From an uncultured Lachnospiraceae bacterium (GTDB taxonomy: Bacteria > Bacillota > Clostridia > Lachnospirales > Lachnospiraceae): 40,788 bases of DNA. The stretch's first letter is position 1. Each line of letters starts with the position of its first letter. Where the stretch lies: assembly GCA_947631685.1 (NCBI GenBank), contig CANRMI010000017.1, forward strand, positions 1-40,788. Direction: 5' to 3'. This document shows, in pieces, positions 9,098 to 17,297 of this stretch. The notes beneath the pieces are model-generated. The model was not told where the DNA came from. It worked only from the letters and a program-made list of their open reading frames with translations, and made no database searches. A program made the position numbers and the translations under genes.

Positions 9098-9766
9098 GTG
9101 AAAAAATTAAAAAAATTTTACGCGGATTATCATCATGCGATTCCTTTAATTGCTTACGGCATTATTTATCTGACCTGGTTCTGTCATTTGGAAAAGACCG
9201 TCACCCGGCAGTATACCGTGATTCATATGGCGCTGGACGACTATATTCCTTTTGTGGAAATTTTTGTCATTCCCTATTTTTTGTGGTTTGCCTATGTGGC
9301 CGCCGTGGTGATCTTCTTCTTTTTCAAGGATAAACAGGAATATTATAGGACGTGTATTTTTCTTTTTACCGGCATGACCATTTTTTTGATCGTTTCCACG
9401 ATCTGGCCCAACGGACATCACCTTCGTCCCCATGTAATGCCCAGAGACAATATTTTTACGGATCTGGTGGCCTACCTCTACCGGACGGATACGCCGACCA
9501 ACCTCTGGCCCAGCATCCATGTATATAATTCACTGGGTGCCCATTTTGCCATTGCCAAGAGCCGCCACATGGAGAATCACAAAGGGATCAAGCGCGCGTC
9601 TTTCCTGCTTGCCTTCTCCATCATCCTGTCCACCATGTTTATTAAACAACATTCTTTATTTGATGTATTGACAGGATTCGGATTAGCTGTTATAATGTAT
9701 ATTGTAATCTACAGAGGCGATCTGGTACTGGGTACCAGAAATGATTCGAGACCGCAGATTGGTTAG
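9098..9766 (+). CDS. PAP2-family membrane phosphatase
   Basis: An integral membrane protein of 222 residues with about six hydrophobic segments. The three PAP2 lipid-phosphatase motifs are recognisable: HHLRPH (108-112), PSIH (138-141), and the third motif in KQHSLFDV with H185 and D189. Such enzymes dephosphorylate lipid phosphates such as undecaprenyl pyrophosphate or phosphatidate. The start is GTG at 9098 with GGGGAG 7 nt upstream. It is monocistronic, divergent from glyA, and followed by a 15-bp hairpin. The natural substrate cannot be told from sequence. Confidence 0.88.
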   Translation: MKKLKKFYADYHHAIPLIAYGIIYLTWFCHLEKTVTRQYTVIHMALDDYIPFVEIFVIPYFLWFAYVAAVVIFFFFKDKQEYYRTCIFLFTGMTIFLIVSTIWPNGHHLRPHVMPRDNIFTDLVAYLYRTDTPTNLWPSIHVYNSLGAHFAIAKSRHMENHKGIKRASFLLAFSIILSTMFIKQHSLFDVLTGFGLAVIMYIVIYRGDLVLGTRNDSRPQIG

Positions 9767-9830
9767 CTTACAGCATTCCAATCCGCCCAATTAATTTGTT
9801 AGCAATATTCATTGCTGAATTCCTATTATA

Positions 9831-9868
9831 GAGAGCCCGAGGATACCCCCTATTATCCTCGGGCTCTC
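9831..9868. terminator. Long hairpin between convergent genes
   Basis: A perfect 15-bp stem (GAGAGCCCGAGGATA and its complement, 9831-9845 / 9854-9868) with an 8-nt loop lies between the convergent PAP2 and membrane-protein genes. Neither side has a clear U-tract, so it may act as a bidirectional transcript end or an RNA stabiliser rather than a classical terminator. Confidence 0.55.
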
Positions 9869-9914
9869 ACCCTGTCTGAAAAGACAAGTTATTCACACCG
9901 CTTTCCATCAGATG

Positions 9915-11441
9915 CTACTCATTTTCGTACAGAGCAAATTCTTTATTTTCAAATATACAAACCATTCCGGCCTCCTCTAATTTTTTCCGAATCATGCCCT
10001 CCGGGTGAACCAGGATATATCCGGCTCTGACATTTTCCAAATCGTCATAAAAATCTTCATGATCTAAACTTATTCCGACACCCGCAGGCATAGCAAATAA
10101 AAGTCCATAATAAGTACACACTTTTTCACCGGGAACAACCGCGCTGGAATCTTCGATTGGCATAGCCACTACATTTTTATATGATACCTGTTCTGTAACA
10201 GAAACCACTTTTCCAAATTCTTCCTGTAGCTGCTCCATATAGCGCACATACTCGTCCTGTTGGTATGGCGGTGCATCTGTGCTGCCAATCTGTATTATGG
10301 CAAAAAGACAAAGAACCGACAATACTTCATTGACAGGCAACCGTGTCTCCATCAACAGCAGAAAAGCATTTGCCATAATCAGCGCAAGAATATGTCGTGC
10401 TCCTACAACCAGATTATATAATTCTATTATACTAAACAGAATCAAAACATCGCTTAAGAGTGTTATCAATAGCATCACAGGCACAGCCCTATGACAAACC
10501 CTGCGATATATACAGACTGCTGCCATCGCCAACAATTCAATCATCAAAAACAGATAATACCACCCTACTGTATCATTATAGCGGATAGCATACCATATCA
10601 AACGCCCTATCCCAATCAACCCGGAAAACAGATAAGTTACCATTCCCCCCAAACCTCTTTCCAGCATCTTTGAAAGAGATATCATATTGCTGAAATATGT
10701 CGAGCAAAAAAAGTGGCTGTTTAAAAAGAATAAGCCTAATGTCAGAAGTGCCAGAGCAGGCAATAAAATCTGCCATACCCGTTTCCTGTCTTTGCAGGCT
10801 TTCCAGAAAGGGATCAAGAACAGCACTTCATAATACGGACGCGCAAGTGCCATATAGCAAATGAGCAAAATACTTATTGCCCAAAGCACCTTATCGGAAA
10901 TTTTACTTTTTTTCTTCTGATCTGACAAAAGCCCAATCCCAATAACAGTGACAAGTATAAGTTGTGCAGTTACGGATGCCTCTACTACACCGGATAAAAG
11001 GTAGCGATTTATAAACGGATTTAAAAACCAGAAAAGAGAAAATACTCCGACCTGTTTCATGGTAGGTCGAAGCAGCAGATAACCTATCGCCAAAGCTGAC
11101 ATACAGAAAAAAATATTCGCATAAATAGGAGACACATAGTTCCAGCCAAATATACCCCCCCACAAACAATACGGCAGAAGCGGCAGCAATCCCCAGACAC
11201 CCAAGGTACCATATAAAGCTCTGGACTGATTATACCCAAAATATCCCCTCGGCATCCCATATGCGAGAATCCCCTCTATCTGCTTATAATAAGTAATTTC
11301 ATCACTCCAGCCGCCAAGGGGAAAATAAACATCCCAGATCATTTTACCATCTTTGAGACAAAACAGCACCGCTGATAAAAGAGGTGTCATAATAAACAAA
11401 ATAATTCCTATTAACGTAATAACTTTTCTTTTTTCTAACAT
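9915..11441 (-). CDS. Polytopic membrane protein, possible lipid-linked glycosyltransferase
   Basis: The protein has 508 residues with about ten predicted transmembrane helices and a C-terminal hydrophilic domain of about 120 residues. An acidic segment after the first helix (GGWSDEITYYKQ) resembles the first extracytoplasmic loop of GT-C fold transferases, where an Asp/Glu acts as base. That similarity is suggestive only. I chose ATG 11441, with GGGG about 10 nt upstream; a GTG at 11459 is also possible. The DNA is clearly more AT-rich than its neighbours (about 32-42% GC in sampled lines against up to 67% in sfsA-mutY), a sign of transfer. It follows a GT2 gene, so a surface glycan role is plausible. 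Confidence 0.7.
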   Translation of the reverse strand: MLEKRKVITLIGIILFIMTPLLSAVLFCLKDGKMIWDVYFPLGGWSDEITYYKQIEGILAYGMPRGYFGYNQSRALYGTLGVWGLLPLLPYCLWGGIFGWNYVSPIYANIFFCMSALAIGYLLLRPTMKQVGVFSLFWFLNPFINRYLLSGVVEASVTAQLILVTVIGIGLLSDQKKKSKISDKVLWAISILLICYMALARPYYEVLFLIPFWKACKDRKRVWQILLPALALLTLGLFFLNSHFFCSTYFSNMISLSKMLERGLGGMVTYLFSGLIGIGRLIWYAIRYNDTVGWYYLFLMIELLAMAAVCIYRRVCHRAVPVMLLITLLSDVLILFSIIELYNLVVGARHILALIMANAFLLLMETRLPVNEVLSVLCLFAIIQIGSTDAPPYQQDEYVRYMEQLQEEFGKVVSVTEQVSYKNVVAMPIEDSSAVVPGEKVCTYYGLLFAMPAGVGISLDHEDFYDDLENVRAGYILVHPEGMIRKKLEEAGMVCIFENKEFALYENE

Positions 11442-11496
11442 AAAAAAACATCCCCACACTATTATTAAAAAGATAAACTGTAAATACAGTCAGATT

Positions 11497-12525
11497 TCAG
11501 TTGAAATTGAATATCTTTTGGCAGATCCGATAGCCTTCCACCGAAATCTTCCTTCCTCCTCTGCCCGGCAGGTTCATGGCACAGCCCATCACGCCGTTGC
11601 GCAGGCAAAAATATAGGTATCGGTCTTTCTTCTTCAGATACTCCCACAGTTCTTTTTTGACGGCCAGATTTTCCTCGCTGCCGGAGCGGATACACAAAAT
11701 AGAAGATACGGTCATGATGATCTCCAGATAATTGCGCATGTACTGGTAGCGTTTCCTCACTTTCCCGATCTCGGCTTTATGCTCCACAAAATAATCTATC
11801 ATCAGTTTGTTTACTCTGATCTGCTGGTCCAGTCTGGAAATCATCACCGACTCATTGACAGACTGGTCCTCCCGTCCAATATAATAGCGATAGAAATTCA
11901 CATCCAGATAATACATATATTCCACATGGGGCAGGGGTTCAAACACATAAAGATTGTCCACATAGAAAGTATGCTCCGGCAGATGCAGGCCGCTCTCTTT
12001 TAAAAGCCTGGTCCTGAAGATAACGGAATGCATCAGGATATAATGCCCCTTGGAAAAATGGCTGCAGTCCTCCCATTTGAAGATCCTGTCCTGGGGCAGG
12101 ATATGCCTGTACCGCATGACCTTTTTACGTTTCTCCCCTTCCTTCTCATAGACAAAATTGCTGACTAACATATCCAGCCGCTGGCCCTCTTCCACAATGC
12201 TCCGCAGCGTATCTAAGATCTTACGGTAGGCCTCCTGCTGCACCCAGTCGTCGGAATCCACCACTTTAAAATACAGTCCGCTGGCATGCGCTATCCCCGC
12301 GTTGACCGCGGCACCATGTCCGCCGTTAGGCTGATGAACAGCCCTGACGATATGAGGATACTCCGCCGCGTAACGGTCCGCGATCTCCGCCGTATTGTCT
12401 TTGGCAGATCCGTCGTCTATGATCAGGATCTCCACCTCTTCCCCGCCTGTCAGCAGGCTGTCAATGCATTTTTCCATATAGGCCGCGGAATTATAGCACG
12501 GTATGGCGATAGATAGTAATTTCAT
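11497..12525 (-). CDS. Family 2 glycosyltransferase
   Basis: 342 residues with an N-terminal GT-A domain: SIAIPCYN at 5-12, LIIDDGS (34-40) for nucleotide binding, NGGHGAAVNAGI, and the DXD-type metal site DSDDW at 90-94. The C-terminal half is less conserved and lacks clear membrane helices. It probably transfers a sugar to a cell-surface polymer or lipid carrier; donor and acceptor are unknown. ATG 12525 has GAGGGAAT directly upstream. It lies 47 nt after sfsA-mutY, a gap filled by a strong GC hairpin, and upstream of the AT-rich membrane protein on the same strand. Confidence 0.9.
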   Translation of the reverse strand: MKLLSIAIPCYNSAAYMEKCIDSLLTGGEEVEILIIDDGSAKDNTAEIADRYAAEYPHIVRAVHQPNGGHGAAVNAGIAHASGLYFKVVDSDDWVQQEAYRKILDTLRSIVEEGQRLDMLVSNFVYEKEGEKRKKVMRYRHILPQDRIFKWEDCSHFSKGHYILMHSVIFRTRLLKESGLHLPEHTFYVDNLYVFEPLPHVEYMYYLDVNFYRYYIGREDQSVNESVMISRLDQQIRVNKLMIDYFVEHKAEIGKVRKRYQYMRNYLEIIMTVSSILCIRSGSEENLAVKKELWEYLKKKDRYLYFCLRNGVMGCAMNLPGRGGRKISVEGYRICQKIFNFN

Positions 12526-12534
12526 ATTCCCTCA

Positions 12535-12567
12535 CATTCCGCCGCCCGGCAGTTTTCTGCCGGCGGC
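12535..12567 (-). repeat. GC hairpin repeat, copy 2 (before the GT2 gene)
   Basis: An extended stem (GCCGCC...CGGCAG with CTGCCG...GCGGC, one bulged base) is followed on the minus strand by GGAATG, then GAGGGAAT and ATG, the same order as the other copies. It lacks a U-tract. Confidence 0.65.
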
Positions 12568-12572
12568 TTCGT

Positions 12573-14387
12573 TTATTGATATTTCCGATTCCCCAATCTG
12601 ATCTGTAAATATTCCGTATAGGCCGCAAACGCCGACGGCAGCGGATACTTTTCTTCCGTTTCCCCGGGTTCGGCAAAGATCCAGTCCGTCGCCTGGGCCG
12701 CTTCTCCTTTGGGTGCCAGCTCGTCCACTCTGATCATATAGCCCCACATATCCCACTCTCTGTGGGTAAAAATATGGTGGGCCTCTTTCAAGGGAAGGAT
12801 CCGCAGGGATGTCAGCCCTTTCTCTTCCAGAAAATGGATAACCTCTTCGGCGGATCTGTGCCCCTGCATCAGGGGGAACTCATACATACCGGCCAGCAGT
12901 CCCCTTTCCGGCCGTTTGTGCAGGGCCACCCTGTTTTCGTCCATAATGACCAGAACGGTCAATTCTTCTGTTTTTCTGGGTTTTTTGACTCCCTTTTTGG
13001 GATATTCGCCCTCCACGCCCGCTTCCCTGGCCAGGCAGATATTTACCAGCGGACACACGTCACAGTGGGGCGCGCCGTTGGGAACACAGACCATCGCGCC
13101 TATCTCCATGAGGGCCTGATTAAAATCTCCCGCCCTCTGGGGCATGACTTCAAGCAGTTCCTTTTCCATCTGCCCCTTTACCGCCGGCAGCAAAATATCC
13201 TCTTCCCGCCTGCCGACACGGGACAGTACCCGGAGTACATTGCCGTCCACCGCAGGCACCCTTTTTCCATAGGCGATAGAAGCGATCGCTCCCGCCGTGT
13301 AACTGCCGATTCCGTTTAACTTTATCAGTTCGTCGTATTCCGAGGGCATCACGCCGCCGTACTCCGATACAATGCGGCGGGCCGCCTTTTGCAGGTTCCG
13401 GACTCTGTTATAGTATCCCAACCCCTCCCAGAGCTTTAGGAGGGATTCCTCTTCCGCCTCAGCCAGACTCTCTATATCCGGCAGTGCCTGCATAAAGCGC
13501 TCAAAATAGGGCTTTACCGCTTCCACCCTGGTCTGCTGCAGCATAATCTCGGATACCCATACCCGATACGGCGTGGGCTCCTCCCGCCAAGGAAGCGTTC
13601 TATGGTTTCTATCATACCACTTTAACAAAAGTTTGGGAATATCCTCCAGACATCCCTTTCTTAATTTTTCCTTAGAATCCGCTGAAAATTCCCCAAAGTC
13701 CCCAGGCTGCAGCACCACGGGCACCGGCCGGTTTATCAAAAGGCTGTCCGGCTCCACCAGGCAGTCATATGCCAGAAGATTGACGCCCGCTTCCCTGGCC
13801 CGAAGCAGGGCCTCCGCAAATTCCGGCTGCGTCCGCCGGTTGGGCATAAAGCAGGAAACGCCCTGCATCTGCACCACAAACAGCACATAGACCTCATATC
13901 CTTCCCGCCTGGCATCCATCAGCTCTTCCACATGCTTCAGCGCCCGCAGGGAAGGCGCATCCGGGAAGCTGGCTTCATTCCCCTCCTCTAAGGTAACTCC
14001 CTTTACCTCTAAAAAAATCTTTTTCCCATCCGCCTCCAGATAGAAATCGAAGCGTGAGCCGCCGTATCTGGTTTCCGGACGCAGGAAAGTCAGGCCCGGG
14101 AAAAGCTGCTTTGTCAAAAGCCACTCTTCCACGGCCCTGTTGGGTGCCTGGGAATCCATATTGATAAGCCGGCCGCCTTTTCTGACCGCGATCAGATCAT
14201 AAGCCGTTTTTCTTTCCTCGTTCCGGCTCTTTTCCAGATAGACCTCCGCTCCCTTTACCAAAAGCTCCGCGCATCTGCCTGTATTTTTGACATGCACCGT
14301 TTCCCGTCTGCCGTCTGCCTCCACATAGGCTATGAAGCGGTTAGGTCTCTCCAGAAAAACAGCCTTTTCCACATCATGATACTTCAT
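12573..14387 (-). CDS. Fusion of SfsA and adenine DNA glycosylase MutY
   Basis: One 604-residue frame holds two complete domains. Residues 1 to about 228 are SfsA-like (ERPNRFIAYV, NTGRC, APNRAVEEWL, RYGGSRFDF, FLEVKGVTL), a family with a nuclease-like core. From about 250 to 604 is MutY, the base-excision enzyme that removes adenine opposite 8-oxoguanine: E280 in VSEIMLQQT, helix-hairpin-helix LNGIGSYTAGAIAS, catalytic D381 in VDGNV, the Fe-S cysteines C434, C442, C445 and C451, and a C-terminal NUDIX-like recognition domain. The two are joined by a short linker with no internal stop. The start overlaps the upstream gene by 14 nt. Both parts look intact, so a bifunctional protein is likely. 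Confidence 0.93.
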   Translation of the reverse strand: MKYHDVEKAVFLERPNRFIAYVEADGRRETVHVKNTGRCAELLVKGAEVYLEKSRNEERKTAYDLIAVRKGGRLINMDSQAPNRAVEEWLLTKQLFPGLTFLRPETRYGGSRFDFYLEADGKKIFLEVKGVTLEEGNEASFPDAPSLRALKHVEELMDARREGYEVYVLFVVQMQGVSCFMPNRRTQPEFAEALLRAREAGVNLLAYDCLVEPDSLLINRPVPVVLQPGDFGEFSADSKEKLRKGCLEDIPKLLLKWYDRNHRTLPWREEPTPYRVWVSEIMLQQTRVEAVKPYFERFMQALPDIESLAEAEEESLLKLWEGLGYYNRVRNLQKAARRIVSEYGGVMPSEYDELIKLNGIGSYTAGAIASIAYGKRVPAVDGNVLRVLSRVGRREEDILLPAVKGQMEKELLEVMPQRAGDFNQALMEIGAMVCVPNGAPHCDVCPLVNICLAREAGVEGEYPKKGVKKPRKTEELTVLVIMDENRVALHKRPERGLLAGMYEFPLMQGHRSAEEVIHFLEEKGLTSLRILPLKEAHHIFTHREWDMWGYMIRVDELAPKGEAAQATDWIFAEPGETEEKYPLPSAFAAYTEYLQIRLGNRKYQ

Positions 14388-15336
14388 TCATTTTTCTTTC
14401 CAGTCTATAAATATTTCCTTCATTCATCCGGCTGCGCAAAGGCACTCTGGCTGCCGGTACCACTTCCGCCGCCTGTATAGCGTGTCCGGGCTGGTCGTCA
14501 AAAAAGATCTGGGCTCCAAAAGCCGACAGCACTTCCCGCTTGGTGATCCCGCCCAGGAAAAAGGCCTCGTCTATCCGCACGTTCCACGCCCTGAGCGTCC
14601 GGATCACCCGCTCATGCGCCGGCGCGCTCCTGGCCGTCACAAGCGCCGTCCGGATGGGACTGTCCGCGCCGTCAAATTCCTTCTGAAGATCTGAGAGAAT
14701 CTTCAGAAACCTGGCAAAGGGACCTGCGTGAAGTGGCTGGTCCGCATGTTCCTTTTCACTGTTCTCAAAAGCTTCCAGTCCCTGCTCCACGAAAATCCGC
14801 TCTGCTTCATCCGAAAACAGTACCGCGTCCCCATCAAAGGCAATCCGGATCTGCGGCCTGCTGCCTTCTTCTCCTGCTTCGTATTCCGCCCTGTCATCTC
14901 CGCAGATAATGCCCGCCGCGATCCCGGCGTCAATGGCCGCCTGCACATCCGCCTCACAGGCGGACAGATACAGATCCGTCCCGAACGCCGTCAGGTAGGG
15001 CGTCAGGGGCGCTCCGCTGGTAAACACGGCCCGGGTAATGCGCAGTCCGTAGCTTTCAATGGAATGGAAAATGCGCAGGGAAATATCCGGACTGTTCTTG
15101 GACATCAGGATTACCTCCACCCGGTTCTCGTCCTCAAACAGTTCATTTAAACGCAAAAGGGACTGGATCAGGGCAAAGCCGGGGCCGGGCTTTAATATCT
15201 CATTCTCGTGCTCCTTCTGATATGCGGAATAGGCCTCCACACCCTTTTCTTCAAAGATCTTATTCTCCTTGCTCAACTGGAACAGCGTCCGGGTAGATAC
15301 CCCGATCACCAGTCTGTTTTTCAGACTATAGGACAT
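14374..15336 (-). CDS. Cytosolic 5'-nucleotidase (cN-I type)
   Basis: A 320-residue protein of the 5'-nucleotidase family related to animal NT5C1A. It has VIGVSTRTLF near the start, SKNSPDISLRIF, FTSGAPLTPYL, the AFDGDAVLFSDE acidic motif, and FLGGITKREVLSAFGAQIFFDDQ near the C-terminus. It is expected to hydrolyse nucleoside monophosphates in the cytoplasm. AAAGGAGG lies 5 nt upstream of ATG. The stop overlaps the start of sfsA-mutY, so the two are translationally coupled; nucleotide turnover next to a DNA repair gene is a loose functional link. Confidence 0.87.
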   Translation of the reverse strand: MSYSLKNRLVIGVSTRTLFQLSKENKIFEEKGVEAYSAYQKEHENEILKPGPGFALIQSLLRLNELFEDENRVEVILMSKNSPDISLRIFHSIESYGLRITRAVFTSGAPLTPYLTAFGTDLYLSACEADVQAAIDAGIAAGIICGDDRAEYEAGEEGSRPQIRIAFDGDAVLFSDEAERIFVEQGLEAFENSEKEHADQPLHAGPFARFLKILSDLQKEFDGADSPIRTALVTARSAPAHERVIRTLRAWNVRIDEAFFLGGITKREVLSAFGAQIFFDDQPGHAIQAAEVVPAARVPLRSRMNEGNIYRLERKMNEVS

Positions 15337-15387
15337 AACAGCCTCCTTTCTCCATACCTGCGCAGGAAGCGGATGTCCGGACCGGAT

Positions 15388-15849
15388 CTATCTCGGTCTC
15401 TCACGCTCGTACTTTTCCCGTGTCAGCAAGCAGCTTCGCAGGTTCAGATAACGCTCCTCCAAATCGCCGTCCGGCACTTCCAGATCGCAGGCCATCGCCA
15501 TGGTCGTAATCATATCGTCCGTAATTCTGTGGTGCAATCCCGCCAGGATATTCAGCCGATCTTCATAGGTATCCGCATCCAAAAATTCGGCCACCTGTTC
15601 GTCCAGCTGGTATTCCCTTTTCTCCTGCAGTTCGAACCGGAAAGTCTGATCCGCTTCCGGATACTTTTCCTTATCCAGCTTCTCCATAAAATTCTCTAAA
15701 GGTCTGGCGTACACCTGGGAATCTCCGTACAGGGCCTGATACACCACCAGCTCCTCCCCTGTTTCGGAGTGTCTGGCCAGTGTCAGCACCTCATAGAGAT
15801 TTCCTTTAAAATGCCTGTATATTTCGTGACTTTTGGGAATTTGGGACAT
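15388..15849 (-). CDS. DUF1653 domain protein
   Basis: 153 residues from ATG 15849, chosen for the GAGGAG site 5-6 nt upstream rather than an ATG at 15867. The N-terminal about 65 residues match the DUF1653 pattern: YRHFKGNLYEVL, ARHSETGEELVVYQALYG and RPLENFMEK. The rest is an acidic, alpha-helical extension (DRLNILAGLHHRITDDMITT) without a family I recognise. It is probably cytoplasmic; the biochemical role of the domain is not known. A promoter lies 67 nt upstream. It is followed by the 5'-nucleotidase gene after 51 nt. Confidence 0.85.
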   Translation of the reverse strand: MSQIPKSHEIYRHFKGNLYEVLTLARHSETGEELVVYQALYGDSQVYARPLENFMEKLDKEKYPEADQTFRFELQEKREYQLDEQVAEFLDADTYEDRLNILAGLHHRITDDMITTMAMACDLEVPDGDLEERYLNLRSCLLTREKYERERPR

Positions 15850-15915
15850 AAAATCTCCTCTCTGCATGACATAACTGTCTCACGCTGCCGCGATTTTGCC
15901 TGCCGCGGTGATTTT

Positions 15916-15944
15916 ATTATAATCCCAAATTCTTTTCTTGTCAT
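15916..15944 (-). promoter_or_regulatory. SigA-type promoter before the DUF1653 gene
   Basis: ATGACA (15939-15944) and TATAAT (15916-15921) are separated by 17 bp on the minus strand. The -35 overlaps the stop codon of the preceding 124-aa gene. It probably drives DUF1653, the nucleotidase, sfsA-mutY and perhaps the GT2 gene. Confidence 0.65.
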
Positions 15945-16315
15945 GCATTTCCTGTCAGGGAGTAGATAAAACTGCAGTCCTCCTCTTCAAAGCTCACATT
16001 CTCCAGCTCCCGCACGAGAGCTTCCTTTTCCTGCTCGCTCAAACCGCCGAATCTGCCGTGGTGAATGGCTATACAGTATTCCCGCCTTTCATCCTCGTAT
16101 ACGGTTCTGGTCAGCATGACCCCGCTGTCAGCAAATCCCTCCTCCTTTAATACTTCCCGCATCCTGTCCAGATATTCCTGCTCCAGCTGCAGATAGCGGG
16201 CTTCTCTTTCCTTTTCCTCCCCATGTTCCTGTATCCTGATCACGGCTCCAATCAGGACAATTCCCGTCAGCAGCAGCGCCGCGACCGCTGTGAAAAAAGC
16301 TGCGTTCCTTTTCAT
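15941..16315 (-). CDS. Small membrane-anchored protein of unknown function, 124 aa
   Basis: Residues 5-27 form one hydrophobic helix after a short basic start. A charged helical stretch follows (QEHGEEKEREARYLQLEQEYLDRM), likely coiled coil, then a compact C-terminal domain with several beta-like segments (GVMLTRTVYEDERREYCIAIHH). I do not recognise the family. GGAGG lies 5 nt before ATG. It follows a terminator at the end of the two-component operon, so it is read by readthrough or from a weak TTGTAC...TGTACT promoter in the gap. The anchor and position suggest an envelope partner of that system, which is inference only. Confidence 0.75.
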   Translation of the reverse strand: MKRNAAFFTAVAALLLTGIVLIGAVIRIQEHGEEKEREARYLQLEQEYLDRMREVLKEEGFADSGVMLTRTVYEDERREYCIAIHHGRFGGLSEQEKEALVRELENVSFEEEDCSFIYSLTGNA

Positions 16316-16369
16316 AAGCTCCTCCTGTCTGTTTTGTTAGTACAACTATACAGGATTCACTGTACAAAA

Positions 16370-16397
16370 AAACTCTCTTTCAATCGAAAGAGAGTTT
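16370..16397 (-). terminator. Terminator overlapping the stop of the 305-aa gene
   Basis: AAACTCTCTTTC (16370-16381) pairs perfectly with GAAAGAGAGTTT (16386-16397) around a 4-nt loop. On the minus strand a run of seven T follows. The stem includes the last codons and stop of the 305-aa gene. Confidence 0.85.
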
Positions 16398-17297
16398 TGC
16401 GTCTTCATCTTCCTCTTCATAGACATCGATCCCGTAGAGGATGTCAAAATAGGACTCTATCCCCCCATAGCCCCATTCCCGCAGGCTGCTGCCCCGTTCC
16501 AGTGCCACCGTCATGGGTACAAAGCCCCACCGTATACCGTCCCCCTCCACATGACCGCTGTTCGCGGTGGTACGGTACAACATGTACTCGTCCCTTTCAT
16601 ATCCCATTTCCATCACAAATTCCGGATTGGTGATCTCCGTTAAAATATCGTACCCTTCCGACTCAAAATAGGCGGAACAGCCCTCCGCGAACAGATTGTT
16701 CTGGTAGGTGACCACTTCCATATCCAAGGATGTGAGCTCCTGTACGGAGTTTGCCGCTTCGGCACAGTAAAATTCCGCCTGATAAATAATATAGTCCACT
16801 GCGTCCACCCGCAGCAGGAAATCAAAGGTTTCATAGTCGCTGAAGCGCAGGTTCCAGAATCCCACCTCTGTGCTGTTCTCGGTATTGTCCGTCAGGTTGT
16901 AATATTCCGCATAGATGATGTGGTTTTCCATATCGTAAGCGGAAAGATCCGGTATCAGATTGTAACGAGCCGCGATCCCCATCGCCTCCCGGACGCCCTC
17001 CATCAGCTCACCGTCCAGCAAATCTCCGGCTTCCAGCGACAGGGTACGCTTCACCCCTTCCCTGCCCTTTAGGTTTTCCATCATCTGCTGCACCCGCTCG
17101 TTGACTGTCATGGAAACGGGATTGCGGAAACTGAAAGTCTCCCTCTCTATCACATGGGGCTGATTCAGATCGCTGCGGTCTATAAAAGAACTGTAAAACT
17201 GCGGCATAAGAAAGGTCACCAAGATCAAGATCGCTATAGAGAGCACGCCTATCCCATAGTCCAGTAGTATACTTCCTCTTTCCCTCTTATTCTTCAT
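16380..17297 (-). CDS. Membrane-anchored extracytoplasmic protein coupled to a histidine kinase, 305 aa
   Basis: A short basic head, one transmembrane helix (about 12-32), then about 270 residues predicted outside the cell. The ectodomain is acidic, with many aromatic residues (EYYNLTDNTENS, YYNL, WGYGGIESYFDILYG) and a very acidic tail (EEEDEDAK). I do not recognise a domain. Its ATG overlaps the end of the histidine kinase gene by 11 nt (GCC TAT GAA GAA TAA), so the two are translated together. This supports a role as signal modulator or target of that kinase. A terminator directly overlaps its stop. Confidence 0.8.
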   Translation of the reverse strand: MKNKRERGSILLDYGIGVLSIAILILVTFLMPQFYSSFIDRSDLNQPHVIERETFSFRNPVSMTVNERVQQMMENLKGREGVKRTLSLEAGDLLDGELMEGVREAMGIAARYNLIPDLSAYDMENHIIYAEYYNLTDNTENSTEVGFWNLRFSDYETFDFLLRVDAVDYIIYQAEFYCAEAANSVQELTSLDMEVVTYQNNLFAEGCSAYFESEGYDILTEITNPEFVMEMGYERDEYMLYRTTANSGHVEGDGIRWGFVPMTVALERGSSLREWGYGGIESYFDILYGIDVYEEEDEDAKLSFD

